The position numbers were made by a program, and so were the translations under genes. This document shows, piece by piece, positions 39,009 to 47,764 of a DNA stretch of 64,000 nt (positions within the stretch are counted from its first letter, which is position 1; the number at the start of each line of letters is the position of its first letter). The stretch lies in assembly GCF_014698735.1 (NCBI RefSeq), contig NZ_JACJTQ010000020.1, forward strand, positions 44,273-108,272, read 5' to 3'. Source of the stretch: Anabaena catenula FACHB-362. Lineage in GTDB: Bacteria; Cyanobacteriota; Cyanobacteriia; Cyanobacteriales; Nostocaceae. Below the pieces are notes generated by a model. That model was not told where the DNA came from. It did not search any database and saw only the letters and a list, made by a program, of their open reading frames with translations.

Positions 39009-40184
39009 ATGCAGACACGCAAGCTACTCGACTGGTGGCAAACACTTACACCAATAGCGCGAATCGGGGCGATCGCGCTCTTCACTCCGTTACTATTTCT
39101 CAATGGTTGGGCTATCTCGGCAATTTTCAATTATTTCCATTCTTTGATAGTCATTTTAGTCGGAGCCTCAGTTTTAGCATTTCTGCTCAACTACCCCGTG
39201 AGTTGGATGGAACGCCACGGTGCTAGACGAGAACAAGTTGCTATCTTAGTATTTTTATTAGCTTTATCCATTTTATTAGCGCTGGGTGTCACCCTCTTTC
39301 CTCTAGCACTTACCCAAGCCCAACAACTGGTAGCCCGCTTACCAGAATTGATTGACTCTGGGCGATCGCAGTTAATGATTCTCAACGAAAAAGCCGAAAG
39401 CATGGGCTTACCGATTAACCTTGATGCGATCGTCGTCCAAATTAACGATCGCGTCAAGGGACAATTGCAAGCCATCGCCGGACAAGTTTTAAATCTGGCT
39501 GTAGTCACCTTTACCAGCTTGTTAGACTTCCTGCTGACAATGGTTTTGACTTTCTATCTACTACAGCATGGCGGAGAACTCTGGCAAAGCTTAGTCGAAT
39601 GGCTACCTTCTAAATTTCGTGACCCTTTTTCAAGAACAGTACGCCTGAGCTTTCAAAACTTCTTTATCACCCAATTAATTTTATCTACTTGTATGGCCTC
39701 TGCCCTCATTCCCACATTTTTGTGGCTGAAGGTACCATTTGGGCTATTATTTGGCTTGACTATTGGCCTTATGGCTCTTGTTCCCTTTGGCGGTTCTGTG
39801 GGTATCGCCCTGACAACTTTGTTGGTTTCTTTACAAGATTTTGGGATGGGGACGAAAGTCTTATTAGCCGCAGTTATCGTGCAGCAAATTCTCGAAAATA
39901 TAATTGCACCCCGCATTTTAGGGAGTTTTACAGGTTTAAATCCTGTTTGGATACTAATTTCGGTGTTGACAGGTGCGAGAATTGGCGGACTTTTGGGCGT
40001 AATTGTGGCGGTTCCTTGTGCTGTCGTTATTAAGACAGTTATTAGCGCCATCCGTCCTCCCGTAATGAGTATCGATACAGAAGATTCCTCTTCAGGGGAA
40101 ATAGTTGCACCCATGACATCAGAAGCATCTACCCAAACTCAAGCTCCAAATTCCCTCAGCGTTTCGGAAGCAACTTTACCCTAA
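39009..40184 (+). CDS. AI-2E family (PerM/UPF0118) transporter
   Basis: 391 residues. The family build is clear: two N-terminal membrane segments, a long amphipathic cytoplasmic or periplasmic stretch (LTQAQQLVARLPELIDSGRS and on), then about five further segments with GLTIGLMALVPFGGSVGIAL and a VVQQILENIIAPRILG-type motif near 285-305. Members export small molecules or ions; the specific substrate cannot be told. Contains several HIP1-type GCGATCGC sites. Monocistronic. Confidence 0.9.
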   Translation: MQTRKLLDWWQTLTPIARIGAIALFTPLLFLNGWAISAIFNYFHSLIVILVGASVLAFLLNYPVSWMERHGARREQVAILVFLLALSILLALGVTLFPLALTQAQQLVARLPELIDSGRSQLMILNEKAESMGLPINLDAIVVQINDRVKGQLQAIAGQVLNLAVVTFTSLLDFLLTMVLTFYLLQHGGELWQSLVEWLPSKFRDPFSRTVRLSFQNFFITQLILSTCMASALIPTFLWLKVPFGLLFGLTIGLMALVPFGGSVGIALTTLLVSLQDFGMGTKVLLAAVIVQQILENIIAPRILGSFTGLNPVWILISVLTGARIGGLLGVIVAVPCAVVIKTVISAIRPPVMSIDTEDSSSGEIVAPMTSEASTQTQAPNSLSVSEATLP

Positions 40185-40221
40185 GCAATTCAAAATTCAA
40201 AATTCAAGCAGGAGAAAACTA

Positions 40222-40431
40222 TTATTGACTGTTTTCATTTGACAAGAGAGACTCAGAACTAGGTAGACGAGATTTAGTCATTAAATTGTTTGTACTATCA
40301 ACTTGGGAACACCCCAATACACCCAACAGCACAACACTAGCTGCGGCTAAAACGTAGCGTCTACCTAGACTAACACCGTAACGTCTTTGTAAGAAATTTT
40401 CTTGTACATCTCTAAACTTCTGCCCGGTCAT
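40222..40431 (-). CDS. Small putative lipoprotein
   Basis: 69 residues. After a basic N-terminus there is a hydrophobic stretch ending in the lipobox LLGVLGC (Cys at residue 41), followed by a polar Ser/Asn-rich tail. The long basic leader (about 25 residues) before the hydrophobic core is unusual and the frame may start at an internal codon. Function unknown. It converges on the permease gene. Confidence 0.6.
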   Translation of the reverse strand: MTGQKFRDVQENFLQRRYGVSLGRRYVLAAASVVLLGVLGCSQVDSTNNLMTKSRLPSSESLLSNENSQ

Positions 40432-41065
40432 CTGCTACCTCATTTGTGGTTTCATCTGTCTATCAAGTTAGACGTTCATAATATGTCAGATGTTCACTAT
40501 CGCATTTGCCGGCAGATAAACAGTTCCTGGTTACAGTTTTGGTAACAGCTAAAAAACGCCCAATACAGCAGCTATTAGCACTAACACCCTCCTATTGCAA
40601 GGCAATGTATCAGGATTGACAGGATTTAAGGATTTGCAGGATGAAAATTCTATCAACAAAATTCATATCCCTGACTTCTTTAAGAAATCGGGGATTTTAT
40701 TGTTACTAATTAATTATAAGATAGTTCTTCCTTATCAGGACAAGTATAACACATCTAAAACTCAATGTCAACGCACTTCCTTCTCTCTTTGCGTCAGGTT
40801 AAACGTAGGGTGGTACCTTGTAAAGCCAGGTTTTCTACAATAAATTTCTAATCTTCATCCTGCAAATCCTGTATCCCTTACGGGAGGCGTATGGCTAACG
40901 CCACGCAAGCTAGAGCCATTTCAGACAAATTCCTAAATTCCTAATCTTCATCCTGTAAATCCTTAAATTCTGCAAATCCTGTATCCCTTACGGGAGGCGT
41001 ATGGCTAACGCCACGCAAGCTAGAGCCATTTCAGACAACAAATAATTCAGATCAAAGCTGCTGTA
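40432..41065. other. Repeat-rich gene-free region
   Basis: 634 bases. Plus-strand AGGATTGACAGGATTTAAGG and GGATTTGCAGGATGAAAAT at about 40612-40650 are echoed in inverse as CATCCTGCAAATCCTG at 40857 and again around 40950. A 68-bp direct repeat is listed separately. A possible open frame at 40595-40843 is built of this repeat material and is not taken as a gene. Confidence 0.7.
40861..41038. repeat. 68-bp exact direct repeat, two copies
   Basis: Copies at 40861-40928 and 40971-41038 are identical from TGCAAATCCTGTATCCC to ATTTCAGACAA, 110 bases apart. The core CCCTTACGGGAGGCGTATGG with CTAACGCCACGCAAGC is a dispersed cyanobacterial element; a related core, CTTGGGGGAGGCGTAGCC, is at about 59219. 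Confidence 0.92.
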
Positions 41066-42664
41066 TCAATTTGCAGGTACAGTCCACCACGCTAAAGCAT
41101 AGGGTTGACTGGCTTCATTGACTTGTTGCCGAAACTGCACCCGAATTTTATAATTCCCACTAGCAGGAACTGGGCAAAAAATATGTTCTGTACTATCAAT
41201 TTCGCTAATTGATGAACAAATATTCCCAGAGTCTGAATTTTTAGCATCAGCTTTTACTAAGTAGAGATCGAGGTTATTTAATCCCCTATCTTTAAAACTT
41301 TCATCGACATCATACTGTTGATTATTATTTTTATCTTCTAATTCAACTAACCGATCCCAATTTAAGGTAATAGCGACAAAACTATTCTGTATTAAAGGTT
41401 TTGCTAACCCATATTCTTTAGATGAATTAGCATTAATTGTGCTATAATTCCAACCAATGGCGGGGATAGATTCTGAAGATTGCCATTGACCAGGACTAAA
41501 CTGTTGATAAGCGCGAAAAGCATTTAAATGACCTGCTCCCATTTGAGCATCCAACGGAATTTTGGGATCTTTTTTAGCATCTGAAGCTAACCAATCTTGA
41601 TTTTGTTTATCAATCAATGTCCGGGTCATTCCTAAGCGCAAACCATCGCCGCTGTCTTGAATTTTGTCTGCGGAATTCATTAATACAGCTTTCATAACTT
41701 GATGATGCCGGGAATCAATGCTCCAATGAGGTTGTTTTGTTCGTAACTGGCGGTCAGCAAATTCCTGTAATAAAGCAACAGTAGCTGTAACATGAGGCGC
41801 TGCAAAACTTGTACCTGTAGATTTATTCAACTTGCCATCAGGATTAAGTAAAGGAATATTACTACCAGGTGCAACCAAACCTATAGCCGTGCGTCCATCA
41901 ATATTAAATTCCTTCCCTACTAGACGGCCGGCCACTCCTTGGTTTTTACCTGCCAGATTAGAAACATCTACTTTATTAAAAATTCCCCCTCTCCGGGATG
42001 AAAAAGCGACGTTGACTCCGTTAAAATTATCTGTAGGAATGGGAATCCCGCCTTTGCCTTGATTACCTGCGATCGCATACAAGACATTATGAACCCGACT
42101 AGACCAGTCAATACATAAAGTGAGTAAAGCTTTACCATCCAAAATAGCTTCTGGTCTGGGGTCACGATTGAGAGGTTCGCCAAAACTGAAGTTAATAGCG
42201 CGAACATCCCCACCGTTTTGTAGTGCTATATGTTGCGCTGATAAACACTCTTCTGGTTGACCCATATTTTTGGTAGAACCGACAGCAGAAGAATATAATC
42301 GCGCTTCTGGAGACACTCCCGGCCAGGCCTTATCTTGACTCACCATCACAGCAGCAACATTATAAGCGTGAGGGTCAACACCGCTATTGGACTTAGCTGG
42401 GGTATTACGTAAAAACACAGCCACTGGAGTTAAAGCTCGGTTTTTAGATACCGCTTTATCCCAACCAAACATTCCTGGCCGCCCAATTTCAACTTGACCA
42501 ATGGCAATTTTTCGACCAGCTAAATTGTAGGGAGATTGATGTAGTTTCAGCGCATCAATACCATTAATTCCCAAAGAACTACCAAACTTAATAGCAGCCA
42601 ATACCGGTACAGTCAAACAGGAAACACCCAAGCCCCAAATTACCCAAGTTAGTTTTTTGTTCAT
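41066..42664 (-). CDS. Subtilase (S8)-like exported protein with Asp-to-Glu change
   Basis: 532 residues from ATG 42664; GTG/TTG codons just upstream are alternatives. N-terminal signal or anchor ([20 protein letters not shown]). S8 catalytic landmarks: His 99 in [13 protein letters not shown], oxyanion Asn 201 in [10 protein letters not shown] and Ser 286 in [18 protein letters not shown]. At the position of the catalytic Asp the sequence reads [12 protein letters not shown], so Glu 59 replaces Asp. The C-terminal ~140 residues form a beta-rich domain, with [20 protein letters not shown] resembling a P-domain or calcium-binding region. Secreted protease or inactive homologue; divergent from rpe. 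Confidence 0.82.
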   Translation of the reverse strand: MNKKLTWVIWGLGVSCLTVPVLAAIKFGSSLGINGIDALKLHQSPYNLAGRKIAIGQVEIGRPGMFGWDKAVSKNRALTPVAVFLRNTPAKSNSGVDPHAYNVAAVMVSQDKAWPGVSPEARLYSSAVGSTKNMGQPEECLSAQHIALQNGGDVRAINFSFGEPLNRDPRPEAILDGKALLTLCIDWSSRVHNVLYAIAGNQGKGGIPIPTDNFNGVNVAFSSRRGGIFNKVDVSNLAGKNQGVAGRLVGKEFNIDGRTAIGLVAPGSNIPLLNPDGKLNKSTGTSFAAPHVTATVALLQEFADRQLRTKQPHWSIDSRHHQVMKAVLMNSADKIQDSGDGLRLGMTRTLIDKQNQDWLASDAKKDPKIPLDAQMGAGHLNAFRAYQQFSPGQWQSSESIPAIGWNYSTINANSSKEYGLAKPLIQNSFVAITLNWDRLVELEDKNNNQQYDVDESFKDRGLNNLDLYLVKADAKNSDSGNICSSISEIDSTEHIFCPVPASGNYKIRVQFRQQVNEASQPYALAWWTVPAN

Positions 42665-42737
42665 AGTCACCAATTACCAAAAAGTCCATATTTTGTTACG
42701 ATGCTTACAGACGAGGACGCTTAAAAACCCACCAGCC

Positions 42738-43445
42738 ATGACCCAAAACTCATCTCAAAAGCCTATAGTTATCGCTCCATCTATCCTATCAGCCGATTTT
42801 AGTCGGTTAGGTGACGACATTCGCGCCGTAGACAAAGCCGGAGCAGATTGGATTCACGTTGATGTAATGGACGGTCGTTTTGTACCTAATATTACGATAG
42901 GGCCCCTGATTGTGGAGGCGATTCGTCCAGTTACAACCAAGCCTCTGGATGTCCACTTGATGATTGTGGAACCAGAAAAGTATGTAGAAGGTTTTGCTAA
43001 GGCTGGTGCTGATATTATTTCCGTACACGCAGAACACAACGCTTCCCCTCACCTGCACCGCACCCTCGGACAAATCAGAGAACTCGGTAAGAAAGCTGGA
43101 GTTGTACTCAATCCTGGTACACCTTTGGAGTTAATTGAATATGTCCTAGAATTGTGCGATTTAGTGCTAATTATGAGCGTTAACCCCGGTTTTGGTGGTC
43201 AAAGCTTCATTCCTAGCGTAATTCCTAAAATCCGCAAGTTGCGTCAAATGTGCGATGAACGCGGTTTAGATCCTTGGATTGAAGTTGACGGAGGATTGAA
43301 AGCTAATAATACTTGGCAAGTTTTGGAAGCAGGAGCTAATGCTATTGTAGCGGGTTCGGCTGTATTCAATGCTCCTGATTATGCTGAGGCGATTACCAAT
43401 ATCCGTAACAGTAAGCGTCCTGCACCAGAATTAGCTGCTGTTTAA
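42738..43445 (+). CDS. rpe: Ribulose-phosphate 3-epimerase
   Basis: 235 residues from ATG 42738; the frame continues upstream but overlaps the divergent gene's leader. Interconverts ribulose 5-phosphate and xylulose 5-phosphate in the Calvin and oxidative pentose phosphate cycles. Signatures: [67 protein letters not shown] and [10 protein letters not shown]. All metal-binding and catalytic Asp/His residues are present. Confidence 0.97.
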   Translation: MTQNSSQKPIVIAPSILSADFSRLGDDIRAVDKAGADWIHVDVMDGRFVPNITIGPLIVEAIRPVTTKPLDVHLMIVEPEKYVEGFAKAGADIISVHAEHNASPHLHRTLGQIRELGKKAGVVLNPGTPLELIEYVLELCDLVLIMSVNPGFGGQSFIPSVIPKIRKLRQMCDERGLDPWIEVDGGLKANNTWQVLEAGANAIVAGSAVFNAPDYAEAITNIRNSKRPAPELAAV

Positions 43446-43471
43446 TTTAATACTGCTAACTGAATAATACT

Positions 43472-43520
43472 TAAATCCTCGATTTCTTTGGGAAGTCGGG
43501 GGTTTATTTTTGTTTTGTAA
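43472..43520 (+). terminator. Terminator of rpe
   Basis: AAATCCTCGATTTC pairs over 14 positions, with three G-U pairs, to GGAAGTCGGGGGTTT across a short T-rich loop, and is followed by ATTTTTGTTTT. Confidence 0.85.
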
Positions 43521-43779
43521 ACTGTTGACAACTAGAAAATGACTTGCTATATTTATTTATATTGGGTAAATATGTAATTTTTGGCTTGACATCCCGAATG
43601 CTCTTGTGGTAGTTTTATAGAGCGGGTGGAGGGAAAAATATTTTGATCTAACATCCCATAATTAAATGTCAGCAATAGCTCGCCAAATCCTTGGTGACAC
43701 TTGTTTTCCTAAAACTTTAACTCATTGTATATATCAGTCACTCAATTTCTTTTTTGTTTAAAACAGAGGAGTCTATTTC

Positions 43780-43866
43780 ATGATGCCACAAAATACCGAA
43801 TGTTTGCAACCACTTGATTTTGATTTCACTTCATATTCTCCCATAGGAGACTTACTATTTGCGTGA
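43780..43866 (+). CDS. 28-residue putative peptide
   Basis: MMPQNTECLQPLDFDF followed by TSYSPIGDLLFA. AGAGGAG lies 8 bases before the ATG and a large hairpin follows 26 bases after the stop. A TTGACA at about 43584 with a weak TAGTTT 18 bases on could be its promoter, giving a leader of roughly 170 bases. The peptide is acidic, has one Cys and no signal sequence. It might be a real small protein, a leader peptide or a precursor; I cannot place it in a family. Confidence 0.5.
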   Translation: MMPQNTECLQPLDFDFTSYSPIGDLLFA

Positions 43867-43891
43867 GTCTCTGATGGGGATATATTGACAC

Positions 43892-43933
43892 GCGCTTAAT
43901 TATCACCCCTAGTCCGTAGGGTAGGTTAAGCGC
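43892..43933. terminator. Nested hairpin after the 28-residue ORF
   Basis: Outer stem GCGCTTAA/TTAAGCGC (8 bp) encloses an inner CCCTA/TAGGG stem around GTCCG. Followed by ATTTATG rather than a T-run, so it may be a weak terminator or an RNA structure just upstream of the antitoxin gene. Confidence 0.6.
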
Positions 43934-43979
43934 ATTTATGCTAAGATGCCATTACTGTACTCTGTAAGGAGTTTTCTGT

Positions 43980-44204
43980 ATGGCTAACGTTACTTACGAT
44001 GAAATTTTTGGAGCAGTATTAACCTTACCTCCTCTATACAGAGCGATGCTTGCTGAACATCTTCTCAAAAGTCTTGATGAAATTAATCCTGAAGTTGAGG
44101 CTGCTTGGGGAACAGAAATTGCAAATCGCATACAGGCGATAGATGAAGGTCGAGTTGCGTTAGTTCCAGCCGATGAAGTATTACAAAGACTAAGGAATCG
44201 CTGA
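43980..44204 (+). CDS. Addiction-module antitoxin (TIGR02574/PF09720-like)
   Basis: 74 residues with the family pattern: N-terminal helix, LPPLYRAMLAEHLLKSLDE, then EVEAAWGTEIANRIQAIDEG and a C-terminal VPADEVLQRLRNR. Short acidic antitoxins of this family neutralise ParE/RelE-type toxins by wrapping around them. Its TGA overlaps the ATG of the toxin gene in TGATG. AAGGAG before the ATG. Confidence 0.9.
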   Translation: MANVTYDEIFGAVLTLPPLYRAMLAEHLLKSLDEINPEVEAAWGTEIANRIQAIDEGRVALVPADEVLQRLRNR

Positions 44205-44494
44205 TGTTTCTTGAATTCGATCCTCATGCACAAATAGAACTTGAAGAAGCGACTTTATATTACGACAGTATTAGTTCTAAACTTGGCAATACTTTTCTTG
44301 ATGCGGTTGAACGTACACTTAACCGCATAGTTAATTTTCCCGATGCTTGGACACCAATGATCCAAAATGCTAGACGTTGCCATATTGATGGTTTTCCTTA
44401 TGGCATTGTGTACAGAATTTATGGTGAAAAAATTCAAATCCTAGCCGTAATGCACCTTCAACGTCAGCCAAACTATTGGATAGATAGAAAATAG
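44204..44494 (+). CDS. ParE/RelE-family toxin
   Basis: 96 residues. Typical opening FDPHAQIELEEATLYYDSIS, then LGNTFLDAVERTLNRIVNFP and the C-terminal RRCHIDGFPYGIVYRIYGEK with ILAVMHLQRQPNYWIDR. This matches the ParE/RelE fold found with the TIGR02574 antitoxin. Target (gyrase or mRNA) cannot be told by eye. Translation is coupled to the antitoxin. Confidence 0.9.
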   Translation: MFLEFDPHAQIELEEATLYYDSISSKLGNTFLDAVERTLNRIVNFPDAWTPMIQNARRCHIDGFPYGIVYRIYGEKIQILAVMHLQRQPNYWIDRK

Positions 44495-44649
44495 GAATAA
44501 TCATTTCGCAGTTTTCATGTATTTAGACCACATTCTAAATTAATCTCTTTTTTCCTTTGTGTCTTGGCGCGAAACATTTACCTGAAAATAGCTGTATATT
44601 GAAAAATTAGTTAAGATAATATTGATCTGATCACTCTAGGTAATTGGCT

Positions 44650-45126
44650 ATGAGATGGGAAGAAGTTTGTGACCATAAACAATTACAAGATTTACCCTTC
44701 AAGATAGAATTAAATAAATGGGGACAAATTGTAATGAGTCCGGTAAAGATTAAACACTCATTTTATCAAGGAAGAATCCAACGTTTATTAGAATCTTTAC
44801 TGAATACTGGAGAAGTGATGCCAGAATGTGCAATCAACACATCAGATGGAGTTAAAGTTGCCGATGTGGTTTGGTGTTCAGAGGAAAGATTTGATCAAAT
44901 TCAAGATGAAATATCAGCTTCAATCGCACCAGAAATTTGTATAGAAGTTAAATCCACTGGCAACACTGTTGATGAAATGGAATTTAAGAAAAAATTATAT
45001 TTAGAAGCTCAAGCAATTGAAGTATGGTTATGTAATGAACAAGGTAAAATACAATTCTATAATGGACAAGGTGAGTTAGAAAAATCTTTGTTAGTTCCTG
45101 ACTTTCCTGAGCAAATTAAACGATAA
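44650..45126 (+). CDS. Uma2 family protein (DUF820, PD-(D/E)XK fold)
   Basis: 158 residues from ATG 44650. The nuclease-like core is readable: Asp in GVKVADVVWCSEE, and the ExK pair in PEICIEVKSTGNT followed by KLYLEAQAIEVWLCNEQG. Uma2 proteins are greatly expanded in cyanobacteria; activity is predicted from fold and not established. No partner gene is coupled to it. Confidence 0.9.
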   Translation: MRWEEVCDHKQLQDLPFKIELNKWGQIVMSPVKIKHSFYQGRIQRLLESLLNTGEVMPECAINTSDGVKVADVVWCSEERFDQIQDEISASIAPEICIEVKSTGNTVDEMEFKKKLYLEAQAIEVWLCNEQGKIQFYNGQGELEKSLLVPDFPEQIKR

Positions 45127-45209
45127 TTTCGAGTTTAACTTTAGCTTATTGTTTACGGTAGCGTCTGGAGTAAAAGTTATCGGCGTTATCACCATAGTTC
45201 TAAAAAGCA

Positions 45210-45260
45210 TAATTGGAGATTACCCTAAATCCCCTTTAGAAAGGGGGGCTTTTGAGGAAT
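45210..45260. repeat. CCCCTTTAGAAAGGGG dispersed repeat
   Basis: CTAAATCCCCTTTAGAAAGG followed by GGGGCTTTTGAGG, a common intergenic hairpin element of Nostoc-type genomes. It sits between convergent Uma2 and the next gene. Confidence 0.75.
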
Positions 45261-45282
45261 TTAGCCCACCCCACCTACATTA

Positions 45283-45804
45283 TTACTTCCGACTACCCAA
45301 CCATTTAGCAGCTGCAATACCGATAATTCCTGCCACAACAGGATTACTGAAGAACTTGAGAATACCAGGTTGCTCCGCTAACACTTCACGGAAAATATCA
45401 GGATGATTGTGATAAGCAAAGGATGCAAGTTTACTTACATCATCAGCAGTCATGCGGTTAGAGTTATGAGTAGAGAGAGCCAACTGTTGTTCTAAACGTT
45501 TTTCGTCGAACCCTCTGGTTTTTAATTGTTTGAAAAAGGCGCGCGCTACATCATCTCGTTCATTAGGTTTGATTTGAGAAATTGCCTTTTGTAATTCTGG
45601 CTCCATTTGGCTAGGAGGGATGCGTTCTGAATGTAAAGATTGATCAAATAATTGCCGACGTTGATCTGTTGTTGTCCGTTGGGCAAAATCATCAAAAGTT
45701 TGATATTCGTTTGCTGTATCGGCGGAAATATTATCTAAAGATTCGACATTTCCCTGAGCCAAATCTTTCATGATTTCGCGTTTATATTGTTCACTACTTG
45801 TCAT
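45283..45804 (-). CDS. Hypothetical helical protein with C-terminal membrane tail
   Basis: 173 residues. Mostly polar and helical (MTSSEQYKREIMKDLAQGN...), with a hydrophobic C-terminal stretch, NPVVAGIIGIAAAKWLGSRK, that could anchor it. No domain I can name. It follows the lipoprotein gene by 23 bases on the same strand and probably shares its transcript; the nearby CsbD gene hints at a stress-related context (inference). Confidence 0.75.
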   Translation of the reverse strand: MTSSEQYKREIMKDLAQGNVESLDNISADTANEYQTFDDFAQRTTTDQRRQLFDQSLHSERIPPSQMEPELQKAISQIKPNERDDVARAFFKQLKTRGFDEKRLEQQLALSTHNSNRMTADDVSKLASFAYHNHPDIFREVLAEQPGILKFFSNPVVAGIIGIAAAKWLGSRK

Positions 45805-45827
45805 TTTATTAATCTCCTGTATGAGAA

Positions 45828-46268
45828 TTAACTGTACTTAACTTGATTAGTTTGAAGATCATAATCAGCAGTTAAAATCAGTTTTTTGTCGGCAGCATAA
45901 ACTAAAACTTTTAAGTCTTGATTAGGGAAATTTTTGCGAAAACCCTGAACTAAAGATGTTGCTAATGGTTTCACATCACTAGGACGAACTTGAGGAGAAA
46001 TCACAACAGCTAGTTTATTATTATCCCGGACATATGCATCCTGAACTAATCCTTGAGAAGTTTGGATAACCCAGTTACCAAAACTCTGTCCCCCTGGAGT
46101 ATTACCACGCTGTAGTTCTGCATAAGTAACATCTCTACCAATGGCTGTTGGGGCATTTACGCGGTCGGCTTCTGTCGTTGTTCCACCGCCGCAAGCAGTA
46201 GTTAAAGTCACCACTAAAATCAAGACAAAAGCAATCAATATTTGACGACTCTGCTGAAGCCGATTCAT
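45828..46268 (-). CDS. YhcN/YlaJ-like lipoprotein
   Basis: 146 residues. Signal peptide with lipobox TTAC (Cys at about residue 26), then a domain that includes AYVRDNNKLAVVISPQVRPSDVK and a terminal ADKKLILTADYDLQTNQVKY, resembling the YhcN/YlaJ sporulation-lipoprotein fold that is also common in non-sporulating bacteria. Family assignment is tentative. It is followed closely by the hypothetical at 45283-45804. Confidence 0.72.
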   Translation of the reverse strand: MNRLQQSRQILIAFVLILVVTLTTACGGGTTTEADRVNAPTAIGRDVTYAELQRGNTPGGQSFGNWVIQTSQGLVQDAYVRDNNKLAVVISPQVRPSDVKPLATSLVQGFRKNFPNQDLKVLVYAADKKLILTADYDLQTNQVKYS

Positions 46269-46407
46269 ATTTTATCTCCTCATGAATAAAGCACATTACA
46301 TTTAACAATTCCTAAATTAAGGAATCTGTAATTTAGCTAAAATATCTCCAAAACCCTTTATGGTTCGTAATTGCTTTGCAAATGCAACTACGAACTAGAT
46401 TATTTAT

Positions 46408-46590
46408 CTAATCAATGTTTTTCTTAACACTATCTTTCACATCTTCAACAGCGTGTCTTACTTCACTTTCTGCCTGTTTAGCTTGACCCTCAGCTTTATC
46501 TTTTGGATCGCCAGTGACATTTCCTACGGCTTCTTGGGCTTTCCCTTCAATATTTTTAGCTGTGGCTTTAGCCCGTTCTTCTAAACTCAT
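46408..46590 (-). CDS. CsbD family stress protein
   Basis: 60 residues, highly polar and alanine/lysine-rich: MSLEERAKATAKNIEGKAQE, then AVGNVTGDPKDKAEGQAKQA. This is the CsbD pattern, a small general stress response protein of unknown mechanism. GAGGAA lies just upstream of the ATG. Monocistronic but on the same strand as the two genes downstream of it. Confidence 0.92.
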   Translation of the reverse strand: MSLEERAKATAKNIEGKAQEAVGNVTGDPKDKAEGQAKQAESEVRHAVEDVKDSVKKNID

Positions 46591-46889
46591 GGGAATGTTC
46601 CTCTGTGACTTAACTTACCTTTATAATTTAGCTTAACTATTGGCTTAATTCTTCCGTCATAAGGTACATCAAGTAGATTTAGTAGTTATGCAAAAAGATA
46701 GATAATTCTATTTGCATGAACTACAAATAATTTTTTTTAATGGTTGTCTGAGCCATAAAAAATAGCATTACAATGCTACTGAGCGTGACATAAATGATTT
46801 AGGACTTACGCTAAAAACCTCTCAAACTCTTATTTCCCTATATACTCTGTGTTCTCTGTGGTTAATTTTGACATTACTTGTGGGTAATA

Positions 46890-46985
46890 TCAATTTACTG
46901 AATTAACGCTACAAATGAATCTCCTTCCGCGTCCCTGCATAAGAGCATCTGTCCATTTGTATCAACTTTAAAGTAAAACGGGATA
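46890..46985. repeat. Dispersed repeat family A, copy 3
   Basis: Begins TCAATTTACTGAATTAACG and includes TACAAATGAATCTCC, a diverged centre, then TCTGTCCATTTGTATCAA and an ending like GGGATA. It lies in the 523-base spacer (46591-47113) between csbD and hemJ, in which I see no other feature. Confidence 0.8.
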
Positions 46986-47113
46986 AGTCCTGAGATTTAT
47001 AATCGTCCTAGTTATGCTGCAAAATGTAAATTAACCTATCTGTATCCTTGCCACAAAGTCCCCTAACCTGATAATGAGAGTTAGGACAATTGCAGAAAGG
47101 TGGGTTACGATTC

Positions 47114-47707
47114 ATGGCTTATTCATGGTTTAAAGCGTTTCACATTATTGGCTTTGTGGTTTGGTTTGCAGGGTTATTCTACCTAGTGAGGCTGTTTATC
47201 TATCACGTTGAAGCCAACCAGGAACCAGAACCAGCAAAAACGATACTGAAAAATCAGTATCAAATTATGGAAAAGCGTCTTTATGACATTATTACTACTC
47301 CAGGGATGTTTGTGACGGTAGCAATGGCTATTGGTATCCTCTCTACCAACCCAGATTTGTTAAAAGAACCCTGGTTACATTTTAAATTAGGGTTTGTTGC
47401 CATTTTAATAGGCTATCATCATTATTGCGGTAGGTTGATGAAGCAATTAGCAGCAGATGAATGTAAGTGGAGTGGTCAACATTTACGGGCTTTAAATGAA
47501 GCACCAACTCTTTTGTTAGTGGTGATTGTGATGTTGGCTATATTCAAGAATAATTTGCCTACAGACCTCACTGCTTGGTTAATTTTTGGTTTAGTAATTT
47601 TCATGGCTGCAAGTATTCAGATGTATGCCAAAATCCGCAGACGCAATAAGGAAAAGTTGATGGCTGAATTAAGCCAAGTAAATCAAGTTCCCCAAGCACA
47701 AAATTAA
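47114..47707 (+). CDS. hemJ: Protoporphyrinogen IX oxidase HemJ
   Basis: 197 residues from ATG 47114 (MAYSWFKAFHIIGFVVWFAG), chosen over an upstream frame because it opens the conserved first membrane helix with its His. Later helices include the conserved EKRLYDIITTPGMF and LKLGFVAILIGYHHYCGRLM-type region. HemJ oxidises protoporphyrinogen IX to protoporphyrin IX and is the usual enzyme for this step in cyanobacteria, feeding haem, chlorophyll and phycobilin synthesis. It is followed by a DUF6671-like gene after 57 bases. Confidence 0.93.
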   Translation: MAYSWFKAFHIIGFVVWFAGLFYLVRLFIYHVEANQEPEPAKTILKNQYQIMEKRLYDIITTPGMFVTVAMAIGILSTNPDLLKEPWLHFKLGFVAILIGYHHYCGRLMKQLAADECKWSGQHLRALNEAPTLLLVVIVMLAIFKNNLPTDLTAWLIFGLVIFMAASIQMYAKIRRRNKEKLMAELSQVNQVPQAQN

Positions 47708-47764
47708 GATGTGTGGTGGGCATTGCCCACCTTATTTTTTAGGCTCAAGGAGTTAAAAGTTAAG

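Noticed and set aside
39653..40114. A 153-codon minus-strand frame inside the AI-2E-type permease gene
   Set aside because: Antisense shadow of a well-supported membrane protein; no motif or ribosome-binding site.
40595..40843. An 82-codon plus-strand frame
   Set aside because: Most of its first third is the AGGATTTGCAGGATG dispersed repeat; no motif and no upstream signal.
45149..45406. An 85-codon plus-strand frame
   Set aside because: It covers a dispersed hairpin repeat and then runs antisense into the 45283-45804 gene.
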